DNA of 64,000 nucleotides, from NCBI RefSeq assembly GCF_024813435.1, contig NZ_JANAEZ010000005.1:124001-188000 (forward strand). The letters run 5' to 3'. The position numbers and the translations under genes were made by a program. Of the stretch, positions 8,125 through 17,671 are shown piece by piece (positions within the stretch are counted from its first letter, which is position 1; every line of letters starts with the position of its first letter). A model generated the notes under the pieces. It did no database searches and was not told the origin of the DNA. It worked only from the letters and a program-made list of their open reading frames with translations. This DNA is from Cognataquiflexum gelatinilyticum. GTDB lineage: Bacteria > Bacteroidota > Bacteroidia > Cytophagales > Cyclobacteriaceae.

Positions 8125-9228
8125 TCAAAATCCTTTTAATGCGGCCACAGCACTTTCTACCAATTCGGTGTTGGCTTCATGGTAATTGTTATTTAACAAA
8201 ATCAGGGTTTTGTTTTGATCAATAAACCGCATGATCAGCGTTTTGTATCCGGGATTATCACCGGTGTGAGAAACTATTTTTCCCAAAAGTTCATCTTTGC
8301 CCAAGTCCCAGCCAAAGCCATAGTAACTTAATGTACAATCGTTCAGAGATTGGGGAGAGAATGCTGATTTCAATGTTTTTTCACTGACCAGTGTGCCATT
8401 GTATAATGCCTGATCCCAGATCAATAAATCCTCTGCAGTGCTGCTGATCCTTCCCGGACCTTTTCTGTTACCTAACCATACGGTGTAATCTGAATCATGG
8501 AATTTATTGGCATTGACATATTCCCCATTTTTGTTTTTGATATGGCCTGCGGCAAAGTTGCTTACCTTGGCTTTTTCTTCCAATGTGCGGATGTCTGTGT
8601 CTTTCATCCCTAAGGGCTTAAAGATCCATTCTCTAGAAAGGTCGATAAAATCCCGTCCTGTTACTTTTTCCACTATGCTTGCAAGGAAAACGTATGCAGT
8701 ATTACTGTACTCGTATTTTTCTCCGGGTTCAGCAAGCATTGGAGGATGGTATTTGCGGAGATATTCCAAAATAGCTTGGTTATCGGCCACTTTATTTTTA
8801 TCCCAATGTTTGTCCATGACTGCCTGATAATCAGGAAGTCCATTGGTATGGGTTAGTAATTGCTTGATGGTGATTCCCTTATAGGGAATATTAAGGTATT
8901 TGTCAGCATTGTCGGAATACTCAAGAAGTCCTTTTTCCTGACACATCATGACCATCATAGCGGTAAACTGCTTGGAAACAGAGGCCATCTCAAATATATC
9001 TGTTGTCAACAGAGGGATTTTCTGTTCATAGGAACGGTAGCCCGTCGCCTTTTCAAAAACAACTTTGCCATCTACGGCCAATAACAATACACCTGAAAAC
9101 CCTTTGGATTCGGCGGTTTCAAAGGCGCTTTCTACAGCCGAGACCTGGGCTGAGGCAATATTGGAAATCAAAAGGATATTTGTGATCAGACACAGGAAAA
9201 AGAAAAGTTTGATAGATTTGGTGTTCAT
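8125..9228 (-). CDS. secreted serine hydrolase, beta-lactamase/CubicO family
   Basis: 367 residues with an N-terminal signal peptide ending near SNIASAQ (residue 28). The three catalytic elements of class C beta-lactamase-like enzymes are present: S83-x-x-K86 (ASVSKQF), Y174-S-N (YEYSNTAY) and H321-T-G. The serine is acylated and the enzyme acts on amide or ester substrates in the periplasm. Most stand-alone members are esterases or peptidases rather than resistance enzymes, so no antibiotic resistance should be read into it. It is transcribed alone, divergent from cysQ. The start ATG is at 9226-9228. Confidence 0.9.
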   Translation of the reverse strand: MNTKSIKLFFFLCLITNILLISNIASAQVSAVESAFETAESKGFSGVLLLAVDGKVVFEKATGYRSYEQKIPLLTTDIFEMASVSKQFTAMMVMMCQEKGLLEYSDNADKYLNIPYKGITIKQLLTHTNGLPDYQAVMDKHWDKNKVADNQAILEYLRKYHPPMLAEPGEKYEYSNTAYVFLASIVEKVTGRDFIDLSREWIFKPLGMKDTDIRTLEEKAKVSNFAAGHIKNKNGEYVNANKFHDSDYTVWLGNRKGPGRISSTAEDLLIWDQALYNGTLVSEKTLKSAFSPQSLNDCTLSYYGFGWDLGKDELLGKIVSHTGDNPGYKTLIMRFIDQNKTLILLNNNYHEANTELVESAVAALKGF

Positions 9229-9332
9229 GGCTGAATTTCTTGGATTAAGAATATTGCGAGATATAGTTATTTCAAATTAAATAAAAACCTCAGTCAAAAG
9301 CTATGGGTTTGATACATAGATTGCATTTATAA

Positions 9333-10118
9333 ATGATGGACAGGCAATCAATTGATATTTCTTCATTGACAGAATTGGCAAAAACAGCGGCCTTAAAAGC
9401 TGGAGATAAGATTCTGGAAGTTTATTTTTCGGATGAGATTGGATTGGTTTCTAAGGACGACAATTCCCCACTTACCTTGGCAGATCAGTCAGCCCACTTT
9501 GAAATCCTTGGTCATTTGGAAAAAACAGGACTGCCAATTTTATCAGAAGAAGGCATCAATATTCCTTATGAAATCAGAAAAGAATGGGATTATTTTTGGT
9601 TGGTAGATCCGCTTGACGGCACCAAGGAATTTGTCAAAAGAAACGGAGAATTTACTGTCAATATCGCATTGATCCATAAAGGGACTCCTGTCATGGGTGT
9701 AGTTTATGCCCCGGTTTTGGATTGGATGTATTGGGGAAGTAAATCTGTTGGAGCTTGGAAGCAGGTGGGAAATGAGCAGCCTTTCAAGCTGACTGAAGTA
9801 TCCGATCACAACATCAGGACCATAGCTGCCAGTAAATCTCATATGAATCCTGAGACAGCTGAGTTTATTTCCCAATATCCGAAAGCCGAAATTATCAGTA
9901 TGGGCTCTTCTTTAAAGTTTATGTTGGTAGCTGAGAATAAAGCCCAACTTTATCCACGCTTTGGTCCGACGATGGAGTGGGACACCGCTGCTGCGCATGC
10001 CATAGTAAAAGCAATGGGAGGGGAGGTAATTGCCATGAAGGAAATGAATTCACTGCCTTATAATAAACCAAATTTACTGAATCCCGATTTTTTGGTTCGG
10101 TCTTGGCATAGTCAGTGA
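9333..10118 (+). CDS. cysQ: 3'(2'),5'-bisphosphate nucleotidase CysQ
   Basis: 261 residues of the inositol monophosphatase superfamily. The metal-binding signature D92-P-L-D95-G-T-K-E-F and the upstream SEEG (residues 71-74) are characteristic of CysQ, as is the late WDTAAAHAI motif holding the third metal ligand. It hydrolyses adenosine 3',5'-bisphosphate (PAP) to AMP and so clears the by-product of sulfate activation. It is cytosolic, with no signal peptide. It starts at the first of two tandem ATGs (9333). No sulfate assimilation genes are adjacent, and it appears to be a single-gene unit divergent from the serine hydrolase. Confidence 0.9.
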   Translation: MMDRQSIDISSLTELAKTAALKAGDKILEVYFSDEIGLVSKDDNSPLTLADQSAHFEILGHLEKTGLPILSEEGINIPYEIRKEWDYFWLVDPLDGTKEFVKRNGEFTVNIALIHKGTPVMGVVYAPVLDWMYWGSKSVGAWKQVGNEQPFKLTEVSDHNIRTIAASKSHMNPETAEFISQYPKAEIISMGSSLKFMLVAENKAQLYPRFGPTMEWDTAAAHAIVKAMGGEVIAMKEMNSLPYNKPNLLNPDFLVRSWHSQ

Positions 10119-10230
10119 TTTAGCTTTTTCATCTTTAAATAGATAATTTAATCATAGTATTTTTGAATTTTCGGTCTTTTGGATCAAGAACTATAGATTT
10201 CAATTTTGATTAGAAAAAAAATCCTGTCTG

Positions 10231-10269
10231 TTGGGACAATAGAACCGCTCGTTGGTCCTTGATAGGTTT
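10231..10269 (+). promoter_or_regulatory. conserved 39-base element, copy 1 (possible ECF-type promoter)
   Basis: It starts TTGGGACAATA, with CGTT and GTCCT 20 to 30 bases on and ATAGG at the end. A near copy lies at 11020-11058 (about 30 of 39 positions equal). The GGGACAA and GTCC blocks are 15 bases apart, the geometry of a promoter for an extracytoplasmic-function sigma factor. It ends 76 bases before the NTF2-like gene. The promoter role is inferred. Confidence 0.4.
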
Positions 10270-10345
10270 TATTAATCTTTTATTATCCTAAACTTCATTA
10301 CGGTAATCAAAATGGTTGCTTTCATTAAATCTAAACAAACATCGT

Positions 10346-10870
10346 ATGAAAAATTATAAAGTAGCTATTGGTTTGGTTTTGCTTGTAATGTGTATGCCTT
10401 TGATTTCAAATGCTCAGGAACCCGCATCTACTCTGGAATTTCCCAACGCGGCAAAAGCCTTAGAGGTCGTACAGAAATATACGAAAGCTCTTCAAGCAGG
10501 AGATGTTGCCACGATGGATGCCCAACTCGCACCCGGGGCAATGGTTTATGGTTTGGGAGGCGGTTTGGATTCCCTATCTAAAGCACAGCACAAAGAATAT
10601 TACACCAACAGTACCAGTCAATACAAACACACCCTTTCAGGAGAACTTTATTTGCCAGTCAAAGTCACCAACAATTGGAATGAGGGTGAATGGGTATTAT
10701 CATGGGGTACCAACACTATTCAGGACAAAAAAACCGGTAAAACCATTCCTGTTCCTTACCATACTGCCGGAAGGGTAGTGAATGGTAAGATTGTGTTTTT
10801 GCGATATTGGTATGATATGTTAAATATTTTGGAAGCGCAGGGTTTTGAGGTTCGACCACCCTCGAAATAG
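10346..10870 (+). CDS. secreted NTF2-like (SnoaL/DUF4440-type) protein
   Basis: 174 residues. The frame opens earlier at a TTG (10316), but the ATG at 10346 gives a clean signal peptide (MKNYKVAIGLVLLVMCMPLI, ending near SNAQ), so that start is used. The mature part has the size and pattern of a cone-shaped NTF2-fold domain: an initial helix containing KALEVVQKYTKALQAGDVAT, and a sheet ending IVFLRYWYDMLNILEAQG. Such proteins bind small ligands or act as simple isomerases or hydrolases, and no specific activity can be assigned. A conserved promoter-like element lies upstream and a terminator follows at 10986. Confidence 0.75.
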   Translation: MKNYKVAIGLVLLVMCMPLISNAQEPASTLEFPNAAKALEVVQKYTKALQAGDVATMDAQLAPGAMVYGLGGGLDSLSKAQHKEYYTNSTSQYKHTLSGELYLPVKVTNNWNEGEWVLSWGTNTIQDKKTGKTIPVPYHTAGRVVNGKIVFLRYWYDMLNILEAQGFEVRPPSK

Positions 10871-10985
10871 GCGCAGCCAAATTATTTTTTTGTTATTTGA
10901 GGTTTACAGGAATTCATTTTTTACCTCAATTTTTTTACCTCTTTCTTTTTAAAAAAGCTTTTTTATATAATACTTTAATGCCTAA

Positions 10986-11014
10986 TCCCGAGATAAACCT
11001 CGGGAATTTTTTTT
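10986..11014 (+). terminator. factor-independent terminator of the NTF2-like gene
   Basis: The stem TCCCGAG/CTCGGGA with a six-base loop (ATAAAC) is followed by A and then eight T residues. It lies 115 bases after the stop of the NTF2-like gene. Confidence 0.8.
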
Positions 11015-11019
11015 ATACA

Positions 11020-11058
11020 TTGGGACAATATATCCCTGCGTTCGTCCTAAATAGGATT
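11020..11058 (+). promoter_or_regulatory. conserved 39-base element, copy 2 (possible ECF-type promoter)
   Basis: Near copy of 10231-10269 with the same TTGGGACAATA start, CGTT, GTCCT and ATAGG blocks at identical spacing. It lies just after a terminator and 261 bases before the first REC gene of the signalling island, so it could drive that operon with a long leader. The role is inferred. Confidence 0.4.
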
Positions 11059-11319
11059 AGATTCCTCTAGTATTTTTTAAATTATGTTATCGCAATTTTC
11101 AAGTGAGAGGAAATAGATTTTTCCTTTTAAATGAAAATTTTATCTGAAACTATTTATACCAAATTTCATTTCAATATTTGGTCGCTAATAGTTATAAAAG
11201 ATGGATAAATGGAAATTGATTAAAATGAATTAACTTCAAGTTGATTAAAAAAGTCAGGCCCTTCCATTTTTAAAAAAATTTTGTAAACAATTAACCAAAA
11301 TTTAAAAAATAGAACCAAT

Positions 11320-11709
11320 ATGTCCATGAAATTTTTAATTGTAGATGATGAAAGAGATGTCGAATTGTTGTTCCGACAGAAACTCCGAAAGGAAGTCCGT
11401 GAAGGATTGATTGAGCTTGAATTTGCCTTCTCGGGAAGTCAGGCATTGGAAGTTTTGCGTAGTCATCAGCCACCTGAGGTTATGTATATTTTTTCGGATA
11501 TTAACATGCCGGGAATGACAGGATTAGAGTTATTGGAAAAGGTCAAATCCGAGTTTCCTCAAATTCAGGTCAGCATGATCTCGGCTTATGGCGACAATGA
11601 AAACCACGACAAAGCCATGAGTTCGGGGGCAAAAGAATTCTTCACCAAACCAATAGATTTTATTTCTCTCAAGGCGGAATTACAAGAAATACTGTCAGGT
11701 TCCAAGTGA
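11320..11709 (+). CDS. stand-alone response regulator receiver protein (REC only)
   Basis: 129 residues, a complete receiver domain and nothing else. The acidic pair is in VDDERD (start of the domain), the phosphoacceptor is D60 in FSDINMPG, the switch Ser is in MISAYG and the conserved Lys is in FFTKPIDF. A second ATG at 11326 would remove two residues. It lacks DNA-binding or enzymatic output, so it must act by protein contact, as CheY- or Spo0F-like proteins do. It is a close paralogue of the REC protein at 42897, with the shared phrases FRQK, PGMTGLELLEK and SGAKEFFTKPIDF. It stands 109 bases before a kinase operon that encodes no receiver. Confidence 0.9.
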   Translation: MSMKFLIVDDERDVELLFRQKLRKEVREGLIELEFAFSGSQALEVLRSHQPPEVMYIFSDINMPGMTGLELLEKVKSEFPQIQVSMISAYGDNENHDKAMSSGAKEFFTKPIDFISLKAELQEILSGSK

Positions 11710-11818
11710 AAATAGGTCTATGTGAAAATAGTTTTTGGAATTTATAGGATAGTTTTTTGGACGAATCTGTAAAATTCAAAGAGTAGACCTCAGAATATTA
11801 ATTACCCAAAAAGCCAAT

Positions 11819-14800
11819 ATGAAGAAATCCAATAAGGATCGGGAATCCGAAGTTTTGAAAGTCTACAATTTGTATTGGGACAGCTATTTAAACGGATACC
11901 TTGAGACTTTTGCATCCACCATGGATGATGCTTTTGAAATGATCGGAACATCAGAATCCGAAGTCTGTCATTCCAAAGAAGATGGCATAGAATTTTACAA
12001 AGCCCAAATCCAAGAGGTAGTGGGAAAGACAGAAATGAGAAATAGAATCATTTCTTCCAAACCTTTGGGTGACATGTTTCTCGTGAATGAAGCTTGTGAT
12101 GTATATATTTTAGGTACACCGGAATTGACTTTTTATTCCAAACTGAGATTGTCGACGATTCTTCATGAAACCAAGTCAGGGTGGAAAATAATACAGCAGC
12201 ATGGTTCTCTCCCTGACATGCGTGTGGAGAAAGGGGAAACAATGGCTTTTAAGAAAATCACAAAAGAAAACCTTGAACTCCGTGATGCGGTAAAGCGCCG
12301 GACGGCCGAACTGGAAAGGAAAAACAGGGATTTGCATGTAGAGGCAGCGTTGGAAAAGGTAAGAGCCTTAACAATGGCCATGCACAGTAGCGAGGATGTA
12401 GGAAAATGCATCGTCAAGATGTTCTCTGAACTCACTGCATTAGGTGTCGATGAAGGCACCCGATTTGGCATCGGCATCCTGAACCATGACAACGAAAACA
12501 ACCAACTTTGGACGGCCCGCAAAAATGGAGATGAAGTCAACATGCATATCGGCAATATCGATATGACCTCACACCCCTTGCTGAAAAGCGCCTGCAAAGC
12601 CTGGAAAGAGCAGACTCCCTTCCACAAGTATGTATTGGAAGGAGAGGATTTGCTGGATTATTATCGAATGCTCAATAAAGCACCTGATTATAAGATTCAG
12701 ATCCCGCTTGAAAAATTACCCAAAAAAGAAATACAACATTGTTTCATCTTCGAACATGGATTTTTTTATGCCTTTAGTCCCCGTGAATTCCAACCCGAAT
12801 TGATTCACATAACCAAGCGGTTTAGTTCTCTGTTTGCACAAACTTACCAAAGGTATCTCGATCTGGTAAGAGCTGAAGCCCAAGCCCATGATGCAGAAAT
12901 CGAATTGGCTCTCGAACGGGTAAGGGCAAGAACGATGGCCATGCAGCACTCTGATGAGCTGACCGAAGCCTCAGTGGTTTTGGACCAGCAGGTCAGAGCA
13001 TTGGGTATCGAAACCTGGGGCTGTGCTTTTCATATATATGCTGATGATCCTGAAGGGGATTATGAGTGGTTCAGTAGCCGTGAAGGGACTTTGCCATTTT
13101 ACAAAACTCCCAGAGAAAATTTCTTCTTGAAGTTTTACGAAAAAGGCAAAGCCGGAGAAACTTTTCATGTGGAAGAATTCTTAGGTGACGATTGCAAAGT
13201 TCATTATGATTACCTCATGACTATTCCGGTTATGGGTGATGCACTTCGTGAAATTGTGTCTTCTGGTGCCTCCCTTCCTGAGTCGCAGTATGACCATATT
13301 GCTTTTTTCAAGCATGGATTTTTATTATTCATTACCTATAAGCAAGTTCCCGAATCACATGCCATTTTCCAGCGCTTCGCTAAAGTTTTCGAACAGACCT
13401 ATACGCGTTTCCTGGATCTCCAAAAAGCGGAAGCCCAGGCAAAAGAAGCAAAAATAGAAGCAGCTTTGGAAAGGGTTCGGTCCAGAACCATGGCCATGCA
13501 CCATACCGAAGAACTCAAAGAGGTCATCCAGGTCGTATTCGAGCAAATGGTGGGTTTGAGTATCCATGTCGATCATGCCGGGTTTATTCTGGACTATAAA
13601 GAACGGGAGGATATGCATATTTGGCTGGCAGATCACCAACAAGGAGTGCCAACTGAGATCACCATTCCCTATTTTGATTCCCCGCATTGGAACAGTTACC
13701 TCGAAGCAAAAGCCAAGGGAGAATCTTTCTTTGCCAACCTGCTCCCCTTTGAAGTAAAAAACAAATTCTACCGGGATCTTTTTGAATTGATTCCGGAATT
13801 AACGGAAGAAGCGCAGCAAGCAATTTTCAACAAACCTGGACTTGCCATTTCCACTGTATTGCTGGACAATGTGGGCTTGTATATCGAGCATTACTCAGAG
13901 ACACTTTTTAATGCCGAAGAGAATGCTGTTCTGATGCGGTTTGGAAAAGTATTCCAACAAACCTATACCAGATTCCTAGACCTCCAAAAAGCCGAAGCAC
14001 AAGGAAGGGAATCACAGATAAACCTTGCAGTAGAAAGAATTCGAGCGATGGCCTTGGCAATGCACCAAACCTCCGAATTAAAAGAAGTCATTAAAATAGT
14101 TGATGACCAAATAAAGGCACTCAATGTGGACAATTCCGGAGGAGCCTTTATCGTAATCAATGAAGATTTACAAGATGGTTTCAGCTGTTGGGGTGCGGGA
14201 GGAGTTGGTAACTATATCCGCAAAGTTGACATTCCTTTTTTAGACAGACCAATTTATAAGGAGCTAAAAAAAGGTATAGAAAACAGAACTCCATTTTTCA
14301 CGGAGAATTACGGTTATGAGGAAAAATGGGAATTCTTCAAGCATCTTTTCAAGCATGCCCCTTTTGACGAAACTCCACCTGAACGCCAGAAAGCATTGCT
14401 GTCAAATTCCATGGGCTATGCAAGATCTTGTGTTGTTTCAAACAATACCAGCATTTTCATTATCAATCACAATGGAAAGGCTTTCAAAGAGGATGAAAAT
14501 AAAATCCTGCGAGAAATAGGGAGAGTGTTTGAGCAGGCTTATACCCGGTTCCTAGATCTGCAAAAGGCAGAAGCTCAGGCGCACGAAGCCAAAATAGAAG
14601 CAGCACTCGAAAAAGTCCGCTCCCGAACAATGGGCATGCAGAGTAGTGAGGAACTTCCCGAGGTAGCAAATCTCCTTTTTACTGAAGTGAGAGCACTCGG
14701 AATCCATGCATGGAGCTGTGGATACAATATTCTTGCAGAGGATAAGAAAACGGCTACCTGCTGGATGAGTAGTGAAGGAACCATTCAAACGCCATTTCAG

Positions 14801-17671
14801 CTTCGCCTTTGGGGTGAAAATTCATTCGATGAAATGGGTGAATTCGTCCTGAGTGATCAAACAATGTTGGTTCAGGAACTTGGCGGAATAGCGTTGGAGG
14901 AACACTATGATCACATGAAATCCTTCCCGGATTTAAAACCCACTTTTTCTGCTATTGAAGCGCAGGGACTTTCCCTGCCCACCTACCAAATCAACCACCT
15001 TTGCAAATTCTCCCACGGTTTTCTGCTGTTTATCACCTACGAACAAGTTCCGGATGCCCATGATATTTTCCGGCGTTTTACCAAAATCTTTGATCAGACC
15101 TATACCCGTTTTCTTGACCTGCAAAAAGCAGAAGCCCAAGCCCGTGAAGCTCGTATTGAAGCTGCCTTGGAACGTGTAAGATCCCGCACCATGGGAATGC
15201 AAAAAGCCGAGGAATTGGGAGAAGTAGCCACGATATTGTTCGGAGAGATGAATACCCTTGTGGACAATCTTTGGACCTGTGGTTTTGTGCTTTGTGAAAA
15301 AAACCGAAAAGAAGACGAGTGGTGGCTCAGTCTAACAAACGGATTGATTGAGCCTTTTTCTCTTCCAAATGTAGGGGATTATGCACATGAAACGCTCTAT
15401 GAAGGTTGGGAAAAAGGAGAAGCTTATTGCAAAGTGACCCTAGAAAATGAACGCTTACAAGAGCACTACGACTGGCTGATGAGCATCCCCATTGCGAGGA
15501 AAATTTTTGAAGACATGGAAGGTTCAGGGATTCCACGTCCAAACTGGCAACGCTTACATGCCGCCTATTTTAAGACTGGGTATTTGGTCATTATTACTGA
15601 AGTGCCCTGTGAAGAGGAAGAAATATTCAAGCGCTTCGCTCAGGTATTTGACTTGACCTATACCCGATTCCTTGATCTTCAAAAAGCGGAAAAACAAGCC
15701 AGAGAAGCCCAAATTCAAGCAGCATTGGAAAAAGTCCGTTCTCGCTCTTTGGCTATGCAAAGTCCAGATGAACTGATCGAGGTAGCCCAAATGCTCCGAG
15801 AGGAAATGGGGGAATTGGGTGTTGAAGAGCTGGAAACAAGTTCCATCTACATTCAGGATGAGAGTAGCGGATTGACGGAATGTTGGTTTACTATCAAGAA
15901 CACATCGAATCCCGGTAAGGCTGTTGCCGATCAAATGACCATCAAGTTGGAAGAAACTTGGGTTGGAAGGCAGATGAGGGATTTTTTCCAATCCTCAGCT
16001 GAGAAAACTTCCATTTTGATGCAAGGAAAGAACCGAATCGAATGGATCCGATACTGTGAGGGAAAATCAAAATTATTTGGAACAAGCAATTTCTATGGGG
16101 AAACCATTCCAGAGCGTACCTATCACTTGTATAAATTTTCAAACGGCTACATCGGAGCAGCCGCTCCGGGGGAGATTTCCTCAGAAAGCTGGGACCTGCT
16201 AAAAAGAGCCACCGCTGTTTTTTCCTTTGCCTTCACGCGTTTTCAGGATCTTCAAAGGGCCGAAGCGAGCGCACGGGCGGCGATGAGACAGGCTTCGCTT
16301 GATAGGGTAAGAGCTGATATCTCCTCTATGCGCAGTGCCAGTGACCTGGACAGAATCACACCACTGATCTTTAAAGAATTGACCGTACTAGGTGTTCCAT
16401 TTATCCGCTGTGGGGTTTTTATTATCCAAAAAAAACAAAAAATAGTAGAAGCCTACCTTTCCTCACCGGAGGGTAATTCGTTAGGGGTTTTGAGGCTTCC
16501 CTATCAGGCGAGCGAACTCACCTATCAGACAGTGGAGGCCTGGCGAAAAGGAGTGGTTTACCATCAGCATTGGAATAAGGAGGACTTTATCCAGTGGATC
16601 AACCAATTGATGGAACAGGATCAGATCCAGGACAGCAGCACCTATCAGGGAACTGCGGCACCTCCCGAATCGCTCAATCTTCATTTTGTTCCTTTCACAC
16701 AGGGGATGCTTTATGTTGGCGCAGTCAATCCATTGGATGATGAGGAATTGGAATTGGTTCAGGCATTGGCCAAAGCTTTTTCCATCGCCTATGCCCGATT
16801 TGAGGATTTTGTCAAGCTGGAGCAGGCCAAAGCCGAAGTGGAATCCGCCATGAGCGAACTCAAAGCCACGCAATCTCAGCTCGTGCAGCAAGAAAAACTC
16901 GCCTCCCTCGGCCAACTGACCGCCGGTATCGCACACGAGATCAAGAATCCGCTGAATTTTGTCAACAACTTCTCAGAAGTCTCAATCGAACTTGTGGATG
17001 AGGCAATTGAAGAAAGGAGCAAGAGCCAAGAAGCAAGGGACGAGACTTTGGTGGACGAAATATTGGAGGACATCAAGTCCAACCTCAAAAAGGTCCATGA
17101 GCATGGCTCCCGCGCCAATAGCATTGTAACCTCGATGTTACAACATTCAAGAGGAGGATCGGGGAAAAAAGAACCGACTGACCTCAATGCCCTCATCAAG
17201 GAATATGTAAACCTCTCCTTTCACGGAATGCGCGCCGGTAAAAACCCTATCAATGTCGATATAATCCTGGACTTGGATCCTGAGGTAAAGGAAGTATCCC
17301 TGATCAAAGAGGACTTTACAAGAGTAATCATCAACCTATGCAACAATGCCTTTGATGCAATGAGGACCGTAACGACGCTGCATGCTGCGTCTCTAAGAGT
17401 ACGCACCAAAGCTGAAAAAGACTTCATCATTATTGAAGTAGCGGACAACGGCCCAGGTATACCAGAAGAAATCAAAGACAAAATCCTACAGCCTTTCTTC
17501 ACTACCAAAAAAGGAACAGAAGGTACAGGACTTGGGCTGAGCATTACACATGATATTGTAAAGGCGCATGGAGGGGAGTTGAGGGTGGAAAGCCCTCCTA
17601 CTAGCGATAATGGTGAAGTGAGAAACGGATCAAAATTTATTGTCTCTTTACCTAACGAAACAACGCTATGA
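11819..17671 (+). CDS. giant cytosolic sensor histidine kinase with eight tandem sensor modules
   Basis: 1950 residues without signal peptide or membrane helix. Residues 1-160 form an NTF2/SnoaL-like domain. Residues about 170-1660 hold eight repeated modules of 180-191 residues, each beginning with a helical linker of the type AEAQAxEAxIEAALERVRSR followed by T/S-M-x-M. The linkers start near residues 171, 351, 534, 722, 913, 1100, 1286 and 1476. The modules are GAF-like in size and pattern (my inference) and have diverged from one another, so they may bind different ligands. The kinase core follows: HEIKNPLNFVNNF with phosphorylated H1706, the N-box NLCNNAFDA, DNGPGIP, and FFTTKKGTEGTGLGLS. 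There is no receiver domain. It overlaps the next kinase gene by four bases (ATGA at 17668-17671). Confidence 0.88.
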   Translation: MKKSNKDRESEVLKVYNLYWDSYLNGYLETFASTMDDAFEMIGTSESEVCHSKEDGIEFYKAQIQEVVGKTEMRNRIISSKPLGDMFLVNEACDVYILGTPELTFYSKLRLSTILHETKSGWKIIQQHGSLPDMRVEKGETMAFKKITKENLELRDAVKRRTAELERKNRDLHVEAALEKVRALTMAMHSSEDVGKCIVKMFSELTALGVDEGTRFGIGILNHDNENNQLWTARKNGDEVNMHIGNIDMTSHPLLKSACKAWKEQTPFHKYVLEGEDLLDYYRMLNKAPDYKIQIPLEKLPKKEIQHCFIFEHGFFYAFSPREFQPELIHITKRFSSLFAQTYQRYLDLVRAEAQAHDAEIELALERVRARTMAMQHSDELTEASVVLDQQVRALGIETWGCAFHIYADDPEGDYEWFSSREGTLPFYKTPRENFFLKFYEKGKAGETFHVEEFLGDDCKVHYDYLMTIPVMGDALREIVSSGASLPESQYDHIAFFKHGFLLFITYKQVPESHAIFQRFAKVFEQTYTRFLDLQKAEAQAKEAKIEAALERVRSRTMAMHHTEELKEVIQVVFEQMVGLSIHVDHAGFILDYKEREDMHIWLADHQQGVPTEITIPYFDSPHWNSYLEAKAKGESFFANLLPFEVKNKFYRDLFELIPELTEEAQQAIFNKPGLAISTVLLDNVGLYIEHYSETLFNAEENAVLMRFGKVFQQTYTRFLDLQKAEAQGRESQINLAVERIRAMALAMHQTSELKEVIKIVDDQIKALNVDNSGGAFIVINEDLQDGFSCWGAGGVGNYIRKVDIPFLDRPIYKELKKGIENRTPFFTENYGYEEKWEFFKHLFKHAPFDETPPERQKALLSNSMGYARSCVVSNNTSIFIINHNGKAFKEDENKILREIGRVFEQAYTRFLDLQKAEAQAHEAKIEAALEKVRSRTMGMQSSEELPEVANLLFTEVRALGIHAWSCGYNILAEDKKTATCWMSSEGTIQTPFQLRLWGENSFDEMGEFVLSDQTMLVQELGGIALEEHYDHMKSFPDLKPTFSAIEAQGLSLPTYQINHLCKFSHGFLLFITYEQVPDAHDIFRRFTKIFDQTYTRFLDLQKAEAQAREARIEAALERVRSRTMGMQKAEELGEVATILFGEMNTLVDNLWTCGFVLCEKNRKEDEWWLSLTNGLIEPFSLPNVGDYAHETLYEGWEKGEAYCKVTLENERLQEHYDWLMSIPIARKIFEDMEGSGIPRPNWQRLHAAYFKTGYLVIITEVPCEEEEIFKRFAQVFDLTYTRFLDLQKAEKQAREAQIQAALEKVRSRSLAMQSPDELIEVAQMLREEMGELGVEELETSSIYIQDESSGLTECWFTIKNTSNPGKAVADQMTIKLEETWVGRQMRDFFQSSAEKTSILMQGKNRIEWIRYCEGKSKLFGTSNFYGETIPERTYHLYKFSNGYIGAAAPGEISSESWDLLKRATAVFSFAFTRFQDLQRAEASARAAMRQASLDRVRADISSMRSASDLDRITPLIFKELTVLGVPFIRCGVFIIQKKQKIVEAYLSSPEGNSLGVLRLPYQASELTYQTVEAWRKGVVYHQHWNKEDFIQWINQLMEQDQIQDSSTYQGTAAPPESLNLHFVPFTQGMLYVGAVNPLDDEELELVQALAKAFSIAYARFEDFVKLEQAKAEVESAMSELKATQSQLVQQEKLASLGQLTAGIAHEIKNPLNFVNNFSEVSIELVDEAIEERSKSQEARDETLVDEILEDIKSNLKKVHEHGSRANSIVTSMLQHSRGGSGKKEPTDLNALIKEYVNLSFHGMRAGKNPINVDIILDLDPEVKEVSLIKEDFTRVIINLCNNAFDAMRTVTTLHAASLRVRTKAEKDFIIIEVADNGPGIPEEIKDKILQPFFTTKKGTEGTGLGLSITHDIVKAHGGELRVESPPTSDNGEVRNGSKFIVSLPNETTL

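Larger units (their letters stand above)
10871..11319. other. 449-base intergenic region before the signalling island
   Basis: It holds a factor-independent terminator (10986-11014), copy 2 of the 39-base element (11020-11058), and a perfect 7-base inverted repeat ACCAAAT...ATTTGGT (11158-11164 and 11176-11182, 11-base spacer) that could be an operator for the REC gene at 11320. The rest is AT-rich with no gene. Confidence 0.5.

Noticed and set aside
8125..9228. Reading the serine hydrolase as an antibiotic resistance gene.
   Set aside because: The motifs are those of the broad beta-lactamase-like family, in which most secreted members are esterases or peptidases, and there is no AmpC-specific context.
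10231..11058. Integron-type recombination sites or target-site repeats flanking the NTF2-like gene as a cassette.
   Set aside because: The blocks do not match the core sites of attC, there is no integrase, and the geometry fits a promoter better.
11819..17671. Tandem module array as an assembly artefact.
   Set aside because: The modules are clearly diverged in sequence and only their linkers are similar, so repeat collapse or expansion is not indicated.
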